NCBI GenBank assembly: GCA_002345505.1
Contig: DDWJ01000010.1
Coordinates: forward strand, 37,298-78,804
DNA from: Caryophanales bacterium UBA2289
Lineage (GTDB): Bacteria; Bacillota_I; Bacilli_A; Izemoplasmatales; Hujiaoplasmataceae
DNA length: 41,507 nt
Reading direction: 5' to 3'
The notes beneath the pieces were generated by a model, which was given only the letters and a program-made list of their open reading frames with translations, was not told where the DNA came from and ran no database searches. This document shows positions 16,041 through 24,589 of the stretch, piece after piece (positions within the stretch are counted from its first letter, which is position 1; each line of letters begins with the position of its first letter). Both the position numbers and the translations under genes were made by a program.

Positions 16041-18632
16041 TTGAAGCCTTTAGAAATATCGAATTACACGCCAATGATGCAACAATATTTAGAGATAAAA
16101 AAAGACTATAGTGACTATATAGTCTTTTTTAGACTTGGGGACTTCTATGAAATGTTCTTCCAAGACGCTATTGTGGCTTCTAAGGAGCTTGAAATAGTTT
16201 TGACCGGTAGAGATGCCGGAACCGATGAAAGAGTGCCGATGTGCGGAGTTCCTTATCATGCGGTTGATTTATATTTAGAAAAATTAGTCGAAAAACGTTA
16301 TAAAATTGCGATTGTCGAACAGACTGAAGATCCCGCTAGCGCTAAAGGGATTGTTAGACGCGAAGTTGTTAAACTGATTACACCAGGAACGATTGTTGCT
16401 GATAGCGCCTTATCAAGAAAAGATAATAATTATATTACGGCAATTTACGAAAGTCCAGATATCTATATTTTAGCTTATTCCGATCTTTCGACCGGAGAAC
16501 TATATCTAGAGAAGTTACCGCTAGATAATAACATCTTAATCAGTGAGATTTTAAATTTAAAGTGTAAAGAAGTTGTTATTCCAAGCAATTTTAAGAATAA
16601 GTTTTTAAGAAATAGTCTAAAGAATCAAGATTTAACTATTTCCATAAGCGATGATTTTAATTTGAAGAAATATTATAAGTCATTGGTTAATGAGATTTAT
16701 GACAAGCATTTATTAAACGCTTTTGCTTTATTGATTAATTATTTAGAGTTAACTCAAAAACAAGAACTTCTGCATTTACAAAAAGCGAGTGTTTTTGAAG
16801 CAAGCAGTTACTTAAGAATCGATAATAATTCAAAACGAAATTTGGAGTTGACGGAAACATTTACTTCAAAATCTAGTACTAATACTTTGTTTTGGTTATT
16901 GGATAAATGTTCAACCGCTATGGGATCAAGATATCTTAAGTCATCAATTTTAAGACCATTGATTGAAAAAGACAAGTTAGAAGAACGTTACTTGCTTATA
17001 GAAGCTTTTAATAATGACTTTATCGTTAGACAAGAGTTAATTGATAACTTAAAGAAAGTATATGACCTAGAAAGAATTGTTGGTAGAGTTTCATTTGGTA
17101 GTGCTAATGCTAAAGATTTAATCAATCTTAAACGTTCACTTGAATGTATGCCTAAGGTTGTTTCGTTACTAAAAAAATTAGATAGTGATTTAGCGAAAAG
17201 ATTAGCTGATGAATTACCGGATTTCACAAGTTTAACCAATGAAATTGATTTGGCAATTGTCGATAATCCGCCACTTTCCATCAAAGAAGGCAGTTTCATT
17301 AAAGTAGGTTATTCCAAAGAACTTGATGAGATTAGAGATATTAAAGCAAACGCCAAGATTTGGCTTGAAAAGTTTGTTGAAAGAGAAAAAGAACGAACTG
17401 GTCTTAATAAGTTAAAGGTTGGCTATAACCGTGTTTTTGGTTATTATATCGAAGTTACTAAATCCCAGATGGATTTGGTGAAGGATGAGTTTGGTTACGA
17501 GAGAAAACAGACGCTTTCGAATGCGGAAAGATTTATAACGAAAGAATTAAAAGAAAAAGAAGCAATTATTTTAGGTTCTACCGATACAATTCAAGAAATG
17601 GAATATGAACTTTTTATCGCTCTAAGAGACAAGGTTAAAGAAAGAACCTTAGATTTACAGAGTTGTGCTAAGATTATTGCCCTAATTGACATGATCATTA
17701 GTTTCAGCGTTGTTTCAATGAATAAAAGGTTTATTAAACCCGAGTTAATCGAAGGTAAAGTTATTGATGTTAGAAATGGTCGTCATCCAGTTGTAGAAGA
17801 ATTATTAGATGAGGTGTTTGTCGAAAACTCTTTATTCATGGATGAAAGCAATAATATTTTACTGATAACAGGACCGAATATGAGTGGTAAGTCTACATTT
17901 ATGCGCCAATTAGCAATGATTATTATCATGGCTCAAATTGGTTGTTTTGTTCCAGCTGAAAGTGCACGTATGCCAATCTTTGATCAGATATTCACAAGGA
18001 TAGGCGCAAGTGATGATTTACAATCGGGAAAATCCACCTTTATGGTTGAAATGCTTGAAGTAAATTATGCCCTTAATAACGCGACTGAGAAATCATTGAT
18101 TTTATTTGATGAGATTGGTAGAGGTACAGCTACTTATGACGGTATGGCTTTAGCTCAAGCGATAATTGAGTATTGTCATTACAAAATCAATTGTAAGATT
18201 TTGTTTTCAACGCATTATCATGAACTGACTTATTTAGAGGATAGTTTAAAAGGTTTAAAGAATGTTCATGTTAAAGCTAAGGAAGAAAAAGGTAATATTG
18301 TATTTTTACATAAGGTAGTTGAAGGACCAACAGATAAGAGTTATGGTATTCATGTCGCAAAGCTTGCTAAATTGCCGAAGAATATCTTAGCTAGAAGTGC
18401 AGAAATCTTAGAAGAATTAGAGAAGAACCATGGTAAAAATATTATCAAGCCACAAACAGTAGATTTGTTTAATTATATGGAGTCTTTAGCAATTGAAGAA
18501 AAAGAAGATGAGACTTATATAGGATTAATTGAACAAATTAAGGAAATAAATGTAATGGAGTTAACACCAATAAGTGCACTTAACGTTCTAAATGATATCG
18601 TTGAGGAAGTTAAAAAGCATAAAAAAAAGTAA
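16041..18632 (+). CDS. mutS: DNA mismatch recognition protein MutS
   Basis: The mismatch-sensing ATPase of post-replicative repair, 863 aa. The mismatch-reading F-x-E motif is F35-Y36-E37 in GDFYEMF; Walker A GPNMSGKST is at 611-619; the Walker B region DEIGRGTATYDG begins at 690, where the family usually has GTST (here Ala). The clamp and lever domains are complete. TTG 16041 gives MKPLEISNYTPMMQQYLEIK, matching family N termini, with AAGGAG at 16025-16030; a later start at Met12 is possible. A perfect hairpin lies in codons 20-30. mutL follows 10 bases downstream, so both are co-expressed. Confidence 0.96.
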   Translation: MKPLEISNYTPMMQQYLEIKKDYSDYIVFFRLGDFYEMFFQDAIVASKELEIVLTGRDAGTDERVPMCGVPYHAVDLYLEKLVEKRYKIAIVEQTEDPASAKGIVRREVVKLITPGTIVADSALSRKDNNYITAIYESPDIYILAYSDLSTGELYLEKLPLDNNILISEILNLKCKEVVIPSNFKNKFLRNSLKNQDLTISISDDFNLKKYYKSLVNEIYDKHLLNAFALLINYLELTQKQELLHLQKASVFEASSYLRIDNNSKRNLELTETFTSKSSTNTLFWLLDKCSTAMGSRYLKSSILRPLIEKDKLEERYLLIEAFNNDFIVRQELIDNLKKVYDLERIVGRVSFGSANAKDLINLKRSLECMPKVVSLLKKLDSDLAKRLADELPDFTSLTNEIDLAIVDNPPLSIKEGSFIKVGYSKELDEIRDIKANAKIWLEKFVEREKERTGLNKLKVGYNRVFGYYIEVTKSQMDLVKDEFGYERKQTLSNAERFITKELKEKEAIILGSTDTIQEMEYELFIALRDKVKERTLDLQSCAKIIALIDMIISFSVVSMNKRFIKPELIEGKVIDVRNGRHPVVEELLDEVFVENSLFMDESNNILLITGPNMSGKSTFMRQLAMIIIMAQIGCFVPAESARMPIFDQIFTRIGASDDLQSGKSTFMVEMLEVNYALNNATEKSLILFDEIGRGTATYDGMALAQAIIEYCHYKINCKILFSTHYHELTYLEDSLKGLKNVHVKAKEEKGNIVFLHKVVEGPTDKSYGIHVAKLAKLPKNILARSAEILEELEKNHGKNIIKPQTVDLFNYMESLAIEEKEDETYIGLIEQIKEINVMELTPISALNVLNDIVEEVKKHKKK
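16098..16130 (+). repeat. Perfect 13-bp inverted repeat inside the start of mutS
   Basis: Positions 16098-16110 (A-run then GACTATA) pair perfectly with 16118-16130 (TATAGTC then T-run) around a 7-base loop. The A and T runs give it the look of an intrinsic terminator, but it lies in the coding sequence for residues KKDYSDYIVFF. Confidence 0.75.
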
Positions 18633-18642
18633 GGTGTAAAGA

Positions 18643-20337
18643 ATGGGTATTATTAAAAGATTAGATCCAGGAATCGCAAATAAAATTGCAGCAGGAGAAG
18701 TTGTTGAGAAGTTAGCTAACGTTGTTAAAGAGTTAGTTGAAAATTCGATTGATGCGGAAAGCACTAAGATTGACATCGATCTTTTTGATAGTGGGATGAA
18801 ATCAATCAGAGTAACTGATAATGGTTTTGGTATGGATGAAGAAGATGCAGTTTTAGCTTTTGAAAGACATGCGACTTCAAAGATAAAGTCGGTTAATGAT
18901 TTGTTTAGAATCCAATCACTTGGTTTTAGAGGAGAAGCTTTACCGTCTATCGCAGCTATTTCTCGTGTTGAACTATCTACTTCAAACGGAAAAGACGGCA
19001 TCAAGATTGTTTATGAAGACGGTAAGATGCTTGAAAAAACTCATACGTCAATGAATCAAGGGACGATGATTGAAGTTTCGAAGTTATTTTATTCAACGCC
19101 AGCTAGATTCAAATATTTGAAATCACCGCAATATGAACTGGCAAATATCGTTTCGATGGTTAATGGTTTTGCATTGGCGAATCCTTCGATTAGTTTTAAG
19201 TTAACTAATGACAAAAAGCAGATTTTCGTTTCTAAGAGCAATGATTCTTTAACTAATTTGATGGCTCAGATTTATGGGATTCAAGCCGGTAAATCATTAA
19301 TCTATTTTGAGGCTGAAAATAGGGATTATCACATCTATGGTTATACGACTAATCCGATAGTTAACCGGTCTTCAAGAAACTATATCAATATTGTTGTTAA
19401 CAATCGAATTATCAGTAATAGCGATATTGTTTCAGCGATTAGCGATGCATATGATCAGTTGATTCCTAAAGGAAGATATCCGATTACTATTCTTTATATT
19501 GAAGTTGATCCGCTTTTGATTGACGTTAATATTCATCCGAGAAAACAAGAGATTAAATTCAGCGAGAAAGATAAGTTAGTTAATTTAATTAAAAAAGCTT
19601 TAAAAGAAAAGCTTGAAGTAACTTATATTTATCAAAAACCGAGTGAAGATTACTCTCAGACAAAGATTACTTTCTTTGAAGAAGAAACAAGTTATCATCA
19701 TAATCAAGAAGTTAAGAATGAAGTTAGTAACGATCAAGTTAAGAAAGAAGAAACTGTTGTTATTCCTGATATGGAATATATCGGTCAATTCGCAGGGACT
19801 TATCTTATTTGGCAAAATGAAGAAGGATTATATTTGCTTGATCAACATGCTGCTGCAGAAAGAATTCGGTATGAAAGATATTTAGCAAAATGGTTATCAA
19901 AAAATTTAGAAACAAATGAATTGTTATTACCTTTAAGTATTGAAATTAGTAATGACTTATTGATTAGATTGAAAGATCATATAGATGAGTTTTTAAAATT
20001 TGGGGTTGATTTAGAGATTAAAGACAATTTTGTTTCGGTTAAGAAATTACCGAACTGGTTCCCTGAAGGTTATGAAGAGATTTATATTGAAAGTATGATT
20101 ATGAGTTTGTTAGAAAATGATTTTACTTCTAAAGAAATTTTAATTGATGATTTAGCTAAATTGCTTGCCTGCAAGCATTCACTGAAAGCTAATCATTATA
20201 TCTCTAGTTTAGAGGCTAATCAGTTATTAAGCGACTTAAGAAAATGTAAACGACCATATACTTGTCCTCATGGAAGACCAATAATCGTCGATATAAACAT
20301 GAATGCGATAGAACATTGGTTCAACCGGGTGATTTAG
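18643..20337 (+). CDS. mutL: DNA mismatch repair endonuclease MutL
   Basis: The GHKL ATPase and nicking endonuclease partner of MutS, 564 aa. N-terminal ATPase motifs are intact: ELVENSIDA, DNGFGM, HATSKI and GFRGEAL. The linker at about 325-375 is Lys/Glu-rich and variable. The C-terminal endonuclease motif D-Q-H-A-x2-E-x4-E starts at D400, followed by ACKHSLKAN and CPHGRP (C541), the metal-site set of nicking-type MutL; such organisms lack MutH. A weak ribosome site (AAGGTG) precedes ATG 18643. The TAG stop directly abuts the miaA ATG. Confidence 0.95.
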   Translation: MGIIKRLDPGIANKIAAGEVVEKLANVVKELVENSIDAESTKIDIDLFDSGMKSIRVTDNGFGMDEEDAVLAFERHATSKIKSVNDLFRIQSLGFRGEALPSIAAISRVELSTSNGKDGIKIVYEDGKMLEKTHTSMNQGTMIEVSKLFYSTPARFKYLKSPQYELANIVSMVNGFALANPSISFKLTNDKKQIFVSKSNDSLTNLMAQIYGIQAGKSLIYFEAENRDYHIYGYTTNPIVNRSSRNYINIVVNNRIISNSDIVSAISDAYDQLIPKGRYPITILYIEVDPLLIDVNIHPRKQEIKFSEKDKLVNLIKKALKEKLEVTYIYQKPSEDYSQTKITFFEEETSYHHNQEVKNEVSNDQVKKEETVVIPDMEYIGQFAGTYLIWQNEEGLYLLDQHAAAERIRYERYLAKWLSKNLETNELLLPLSIEISNDLLIRLKDHIDEFLKFGVDLEIKDNFVSVKKLPNWFPEGYEEIYIESMIMSLLENDFTSKEILIDDLAKLLACKHSLKANHYISSLEANQLLSDLRKCKRPYTCPHGRPIIVDINMNAIEHWFNRVI

Positions 20338-21225
20338 ATGCTGGATTTAGTAATGATTGTTGGACCAACTGCCGTTGGAAAAACAAAACTAAGCATTGAG
20401 GTTGCTAAGGAGTTTTCCTCAGAAATAATCAATGGTGATGCGATGCAGTTTTATCGAGGTCTCGATATTGGAACTGCGAAAATTACTCCTTTGGAAATGC
20501 AAGGAATAAACCATCATTTGCTTGATATTTTAAGTGTAGAAGAAGAATTTTCTGTAGCTGAATATCAGACCTTAGTAAGAGAGAAAATCGCTTTGTTAAA
20601 GGAAAAAGGAACTTTTCCGGTGATTGTTGGCGGTAGTGGTTTATACTTAAGTTCAATTGTCGATGATTATCAATTTTTAGGTGAAAAAAGAAACGCTGAA
20701 TTAATGAAAGAATATGATGAATTATCGACTGAGTCTTTAGCAAGAATCTTGATTGATACAAAACCATTACTGGCGAAAAAATGTGATTTATCTAACCGCA
20801 GACGCGTTTTAAGAACTTTGGAAAAAAGCGAATCCGACATTCAAGAACTGACTATGCCTTTTTATGACAATGCTTTAATTATCGGCTTAGAGATTGATAG
20901 AAAAGTGCTTTATCAAAGAATTGAAGAACGAGTTGATTCGATGATCCAAAATGGTCTTATTGAAGAAGCGCTTAAACTATATGAAAAAAGGATAACCGGT
21001 CAAAGCATTAAAGCAATTGGCTATAAGGAGTTGTTTTCATATTTTAAAGGTGAGATTACTTTAGAAGAAGCAATTTCTTTGATTAAAAGAAATTCAAGAA
21101 GATATGCTAAAAGACAGATGACTTGGTTTAAGAATAAGATGAATGTTACTTGGTTTAACGTTGATATGAATGACTTTGGCAATACTGTAAAAGAAGTTAT
21201 TGAATACATAAAAAAAAGAAGTTAA
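20338..21225 (+). CDS. miaA: tRNA dimethylallyltransferase MiaA
   Basis: It transfers a dimethylallyl group to A37 of tRNAs reading UNN codons, making i6A for MiaB. The P-loop GPTAVGKTKLS is at the N terminus, then NGDAMQFYRGLDIGTAK, VGGSGLYL and the C-terminal helix region KRNSRRYAKRQMTWF. The 295-residue length is normal. It starts with no gap after the mutL stop, with GGGTGA as ribosome site inside mutL. The dimethylallyl diphosphate it needs would come from the MEP pathway whose first enzyme, Dxs, is at 37945. A bidirectional terminator overlaps its stop codon. Confidence 0.96.
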   Translation: MLDLVMIVGPTAVGKTKLSIEVAKEFSSEIINGDAMQFYRGLDIGTAKITPLEMQGINHHLLDILSVEEEFSVAEYQTLVREKIALLKEKGTFPVIVGGSGLYLSSIVDDYQFLGEKRNAELMKEYDELSTESLARILIDTKPLLAKKCDLSNRRRVLRTLEKSESDIQELTMPFYDNALIIGLEIDRKVLYQRIEERVDSMIQNGLIEEALKLYEKRITGQSIKAIGYKELFSYFKGEITLEEAISLIKRNSRRYAKRQMTWFKNKMNVTWFNVDMNDFGNTVKEVIEYIKKRS

Positions 21226-21259
21226 ATCAAGATTTGATTAACTTCTTTATATTTTTTTT
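21211..21259. terminator. Bidirectional terminator between miaA and the rhodanese gene
   Basis: A 13-bp stem (21217-21230 with 21234-21246, one bulged A) with a 3-base loop. Plus strand ends in a run of eight T at 21252-21259; the A-run at 21211-21217 serves as T-run for the minus-strand gene arriving from the right. Confidence 0.8.
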
Positions 21260-21267
21260 AAAAAGTT

Positions 21268-21666
21268 TTATTTCTTAACAAAAGGCCAATTATCTAAACC
21301 GCCGATTAGTACATAGACAGGTTTGAAACCTTTTTTCAAGAGTTTTTTAGCAACTGCCTTTACTGTCCCTTTATCGCTATTGGCGTAGAGAAATACCGGT
21401 TGGTCAGCTCTGAAAAGGTGAAGTGATTGAAATATTTCTTTATTGGGGTAGTTTCTTGAACCATTGATTCTTTCTTTAGTAAAATCTTCTTTAGATCTGA
21501 TATCAACTAATTGGCCTTTTCGCATATTAGAACGGAAGTCTTCGGCAGTTAGATAAGTAATTTTTAATGATTTTGAGTTTTTTCTAAATGCAAATAGCAA
21601 ACCGATACTAATACCTAAGACAACTGGTAAGATATAACTTGTTATTCCTGAATCTGTTAAAAACAT
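21268..21666 (-). CDS. Membrane-anchored rhodanese-like protein without catalytic Cys
   Basis: A 132-residue protein with one N-terminal helix (about residues 11-27) and a cytoplasmic rhodanese domain (VDIRSKEDF near residue 55, YPNKEIFQ, then VLIGGLDNW near the end). In active rhodaneses the loop after the fourth strand is Y-C-x-x-G-x-R-S; here it is YANSDKGT, with Ala at residue 95 in place of Cys and no Arg. It should not transfer sulfur, so a binding or structural role is more likely. I start at 21666 because GAGGTGAA (plus positions 21671-21678) lies just upstream and the longer frame would begin inside the -35 box. It is divergent from efp; YqhL of Bacillus is the closest layout I know. 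Confidence 0.8.
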   Translation of the reverse strand: MFLTDSGITSYILPVVLGISIGLLFAFRKNSKSLKITYLTAEDFRSNMRKGQLVDIRSKEDFTKERINGSRNYPNKEIFQSLHLFRADQPVFLYANSDKGTVKAVAKKLLKKGFKPVYVLIGGLDNWPFVKK

Positions 21667-21697
21667 AATGTTCACCTCGTTTAAATAAGTCACTAAT

Positions 21698-21726
21698 ATT
21701 ATAGTAGAGATGAAATCTATTGTCAA
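21698..21726 (-). promoter_or_regulatory. Consensus SigA promoter for the rhodanese gene
   Basis: On the minus strand: TTGACA (21726-21721), a 17-base spacer and TATAAT (21703-21698), a full consensus match. Its -35 overlaps that of the efp promoter. Confidence 0.85.
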
Positions 21727-21748
21727 TAAAACAATTTTGTATTATAAT
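21720..21748 (+). promoter_or_regulatory. SigA promoter for efp
   Basis: TTGTCA (21720-21725), a 17-base spacer and TATAAT (21743-21748). The likely start of transcription is near 21755, so the ATG at 21754 is not usable and translation starts at 21784. Confidence 0.8.
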
Positions 21749-21783
21749 ATCATATGTTATATAAATATATAGGAGTGAAATTA

Positions 21784-22344
21784 ATGATTACAACTAATGA
21801 TTTTAAAACTGGAGTTACGATTGAATACGAAGGAAGCATCTATCAAGTTATCGAATTCCAACATGTAAAACCTGGCAAGGGCGGAGCTTTTGTTAGAACA
21901 AAATTAAGAGATTTAAGATCAGGAGCTGTTATTGATAAGACTTTTAATGCGGGCATTAAAGTTGAAACGGCGATGATTGAAAAGTCAGAAATGCAATATC
22001 TATACCAAAGTGGTGAAACTCATGTGTTTATGAATATGGAAACATATGAACAAATAGAAGTTCACCAGTCAAGATTAGAAAATGAATTACCTTATTTGAC
22101 TGAAGGATTAAATATCATCATTATCCAATATGGACATGAAATCCTAGGGATTGAATTGCCAGATAAGGTTATTTTGGAAGTAGTAGAAACTGCTGGTGGC
22201 GCTAAAGGTAATACAACTTCAAACGCTACTAAAGAAGCATTAACAAATACCGGTTTAAGATTATCCGTACCTTTGTTTATTAACGAAGGCGAAAAAATCG
22301 TTGTATCAACAGCTACTGGTAAATACGATACCAGAGCTAAATAA
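21784..22344 (+). CDS. efp: Elongation factor P
   Basis: A 186-residue translation factor that helps the ribosome form peptide bonds at consecutive prolines. The tip loop HVKPGKGGAFVR carries Lys at residue 32, the position that is modified or used unmodified in other bacteria; no modification enzyme is recognisable in the window. KV domain plus two OB domains fit the length. ATG 21784 follows AGGAGTGA and gives MITTNDFKTG, the family N terminus; the ATG at 21754 is at the expected transcription start. Expressed from its own promoter, divergent from the rhodanese gene; the CNNM gene follows 24 bases later and may be co-transcribed. Confidence 0.97.
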   Translation: MITTNDFKTGVTIEYEGSIYQVIEFQHVKPGKGGAFVRTKLRDLRSGAVIDKTFNAGIKVETAMIEKSEMQYLYQSGETHVFMNMETYEQIEVHQSRLENELPYLTEGLNIIIIQYGHEILGIELPDKVILEVVETAGGAKGNTTSNATKEALTNTGLRLSVPLFINEGEKIVVSTATGKYDTRAK

Positions 22345-22368
22345 GTTACTTATAGGGAGTGATTTTTC

Positions 22369-23733
22369 TTGGAAGTTAGTCAGTCGTGGTTTAATATATT
22401 GGCCGTATTTAGTCCATCTTTATTAATCTTAATGATTGGATTATTGATATTGTCGGCTTTCTTTTCAATGACTGAGACAGCTTATTCGTCAGTTGGAAGA
22501 CTGAGAATGAAGACGTTAGTTGAATTAAAAAGATCTGGTTCAAAAAAAGCTTTATGGATTGTGGATAATTTCGATAGAACATTAACCACGCTTTTAGTGG
22601 GTAATAATCTCGTTAATATCGCTTTAGCAACTGTCAGTGTTATATTATTTAAAGGATTGTTCAGCAATCTAGAAAATGCCGATACAGTTATTACATTGAT
22701 GAATACAGGAGTTATGACTATCATAATTCTTATTTTTGGTGAGATATTACCAAAGAGTGTAGCTAAAACGAATGCGGAAAAGATTTGTCTTTGGGAATCA
22801 GGAATCATTTATTTTTTAATTAAGGTAATGACTCCGATAACTTATCCGTTTTTACTCTTAAATCGTCGCGTTACAAAAAGAATCGATACCGAAGGTAGAG
22901 TCAGTGTTACTGAGTCTGATTTAGAGACGATTATTGATACGATGGAAGAGGAAGGCTCAATTGAGAGTGAAGAAGCTTCAATGTTACAAAAGGTATTGGA
23001 ATTATCAGAAATTACTGTTGAAGAGATTATGACTCCTAGAGTTGATATGATCGCAATTGAAGTTAATGAAGATGTTAAGGATATAACTGAGACATTCTTT
23101 AAGAACAAATATTCAAGACTTCCAGTCTATGATAATAATACCGATAATATCGTTGGGGTTTTATCAGAACGTGATTTTTATACAAAACTAATTAAGGATC
23201 AAAACATAAATATCAGAAGAATGATGCGTCAACCTTTATTCATTCCTGCCTCTACTAAAGTAGACGCATTGATTGAATTATTGCAGACGCAGAATATGCA
23301 TATGGCAATTGTTGTTGATGAGTATGGCGGTGTTGACGGGATTGTAACGATGGAAGACGCTTTAGAAGAACTTGTCGGTGAGATTTATGATGAGCATGAC
23401 GATATTACCGAAGATGTTGTTAAGAAAGATGATTTTAACTATGTTGTTAATGCCGATTATGACTTAGAAGACTTATTTGAGGACTTAAATCTTGGTAAAC
23501 CACCTGTATCTGATTCAACATCAGTTGGGGGATGGTTATTTGAGATGTTCCAAGATATTCCTGAAGTTGACGAAACGATTGAGTATGAAGTTCGCTACAA
23601 TCAAGAATATGATGATTTAAGCGAACTAGTTAAAGAAGATCGAGCAGTTTTGGTATTTAAGATTTTAGCTGTAACCAAAAGAAGAATTAAATCAGTATTA
23701 ATGACAATTAATATTATTGAAGACGAAGAATAA
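22369..23733 (+). CDS. CNNM/CorC family (DUF21-CBS-CorC_HlyC) membrane protein
   Basis: A 454-residue membrane protein of the hemolysin C/CorC/CNNM family, linked to Mg2+ (or Na+) transport. Residues about 10-190 are the DUF21 domain with an N-terminal helix and further helices and the motif GEILPKSVAK; a CBS pair follows (MTPRVDMIAI then DEYGGVDGIVTMEDALEE); the last 80 residues are the CorC_HlyC domain. CBS pairs in this family bind ATP-Mg. TTG 22369 is the start, with AGGGAG about 10 bases upstream. A terminator overlaps its stop. The old name hemolysin does not imply a toxin. Confidence 0.9.
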   Translation: MEVSQSWFNILAVFSPSLLILMIGLLILSAFFSMTETAYSSVGRLRMKTLVELKRSGSKKALWIVDNFDRTLTTLLVGNNLVNIALATVSVILFKGLFSNLENADTVITLMNTGVMTIIILIFGEILPKSVAKTNAEKICLWESGIIYFLIKVMTPITYPFLLLNRRVTKRIDTEGRVSVTESDLETIIDTMEEEGSIESEEASMLQKVLELSEITVEEIMTPRVDMIAIEVNEDVKDITETFFKNKYSRLPVYDNNTDNIVGVLSERDFYTKLIKDQNINIRRMMRQPLFIPASTKVDALIELLQTQNMHMAIVVDEYGGVDGIVTMEDALEELVGEIYDEHDDITEDVVKKDDFNYVVNADYDLEDLFEDLNLGKPPVSDSTSVGGWLFEMFQDIPEVDETIEYEVRYNQEYDDLSELVKEDRAVLVFKILAVTKRRIKSVLMTINIIEDEE

Positions 23734-23756
23734 GTGGGGTCTAACCTCACTTTTTT
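23733..23756 (+). terminator. Intrinsic terminator after the CNNM gene
   Basis: AGTGGGG (23733-23739) pairs with CCTCACT (23745-23751), one G-T pair, a 5-base loop and six T. It overlaps the last base of the stop codon. Confidence 0.75.
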
Positions 23757-23777
23757 AAAAAGATAGAAGGTTTATAA

Positions 23778-24500
23778 ATGGAAAGATTACAAAAGATAAT
23801 CGCTAAATCCGGTGTTGCTTCAAGAAGAAAAGCCGAAGAGATGATAAAAAACGGCAGAGTCAGAGTTAACGGTAAAGTCGTGACAGAGCTTGGTAGCAAA
23901 GCGGAGTTTAGTGATATTATAGAAGTTGATGGTAAAAAAATAGCCTTGGAAGAAAAGGTTTATTTTGTGCTTTATAAACCTAGCGGCATTGTTTCAACGG
24001 TTGATGATCAATTCAATCGTGGGGCAGTTGTGGATTTAATTGCTGAAAAAGAACGAGTTTTTCCAGTGGGAAGACTTGATTACGATACCAGTGGCGTTTT
24101 AATTCTTACTAATGACGGTGATTTTGCGAATATGCTTACGCATCCGAAATTTAAGATTGAAAAAGAGTACTATGTTAAAATATCCGGACTTTTAAGGAAA
24201 GAGTCATCGAAGATTTTAAACAAGGGTATTGTTATTGAAGGCGAGAAAATGCAGCCAGCAAAGATTAAAGACGTTAAATATGATGATAAGAAAGAGAATA
24301 CGTTTTTACATATTATAATAACTGAAGGTAAATACCATCAAGTTAAGAATATGTTTAAAACCCTAGGTCATGAAGTTTTAAAATTAAAACGAGTTCGTTT
24401 TGGTTCAGTAACCTTAGATGGAATGTTTGAGGGACAATACAGAACCCTTAAACCTCATGAAATTAAGACCCTTTATCATTTGGCTAATAACGAGAAATAG
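23778..24500 (+). CDS. rluB: 23S rRNA pseudouridine synthase, RluB type
   Basis: A 240-residue enzyme with an N-terminal S4 RNA-binding domain (residues 1-60, MERLQKIIAKSGVASRRKAEE) and an RsuA/RluB catalytic domain. The catalytic Asp is in GRLDYDTSGVLILTNDG. It isomerises a uridine in rRNA; RluB acts on 23S rRNA position 2605 in E. coli. RsuA/RluE specificity cannot be excluded from the sequence, but the location upstream of cmk matches RluB in Bacillus. GAAGG lies 7 bases before ATG. No terminator is clear after it, only T-rich stretches. Confidence 0.88.
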   Translation: MERLQKIIAKSGVASRRKAEEMIKNGRVRVNGKVVTELGSKAEFSDIIEVDGKKIALEEKVYFVLYKPSGIVSTVDDQFNRGAVVDLIAEKERVFPVGRLDYDTSGVLILTNDGDFANMLTHPKFKIEKEYYVKISGLLRKESSKILNKGIVIEGEKMQPAKIKDVKYDDKKENTFLHIIITEGKYHQVKNMFKTLGHEVLKLKRVRFGSVTLDGMFEGQYRTLKPHEIKTLYHLANNEK

Positions 24501-24534
24501 TTTTTTGGTAAATATGCTTTTTTAGGTAAGAAAT

Positions 24535-24565
24535 TTGTGGTTAATTTAGAAAAATATGGTATAAT
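24535..24565 (+). promoter_or_regulatory. Extended -10 promoter for cmk
   Basis: TG-G-TATAAT (24557-24565) is an extended -10; TTGTGG (24535-24540) is a weak -35 with a 19-base spacer. It lies 25 bases before the cmk ATG. Confidence 0.65.
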
Positions 24566-24589
24566 GTTAAAGGTTATAGGAGGTAAGTT

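Noticed and set aside
18588..19004. 138-aa minus-strand ORF across the mutS/mutL junction
   Set aside because: Antisense shadow of conserved mutL ATPase codons; no ribosome site, no recognisable domain.
22482..23108. Minus-strand ORFs of 108 and 88 aa inside the CNNM gene
   Set aside because: Antisense of a conserved gene; Ser/Thr/Ile-rich composition typical of shadow frames.
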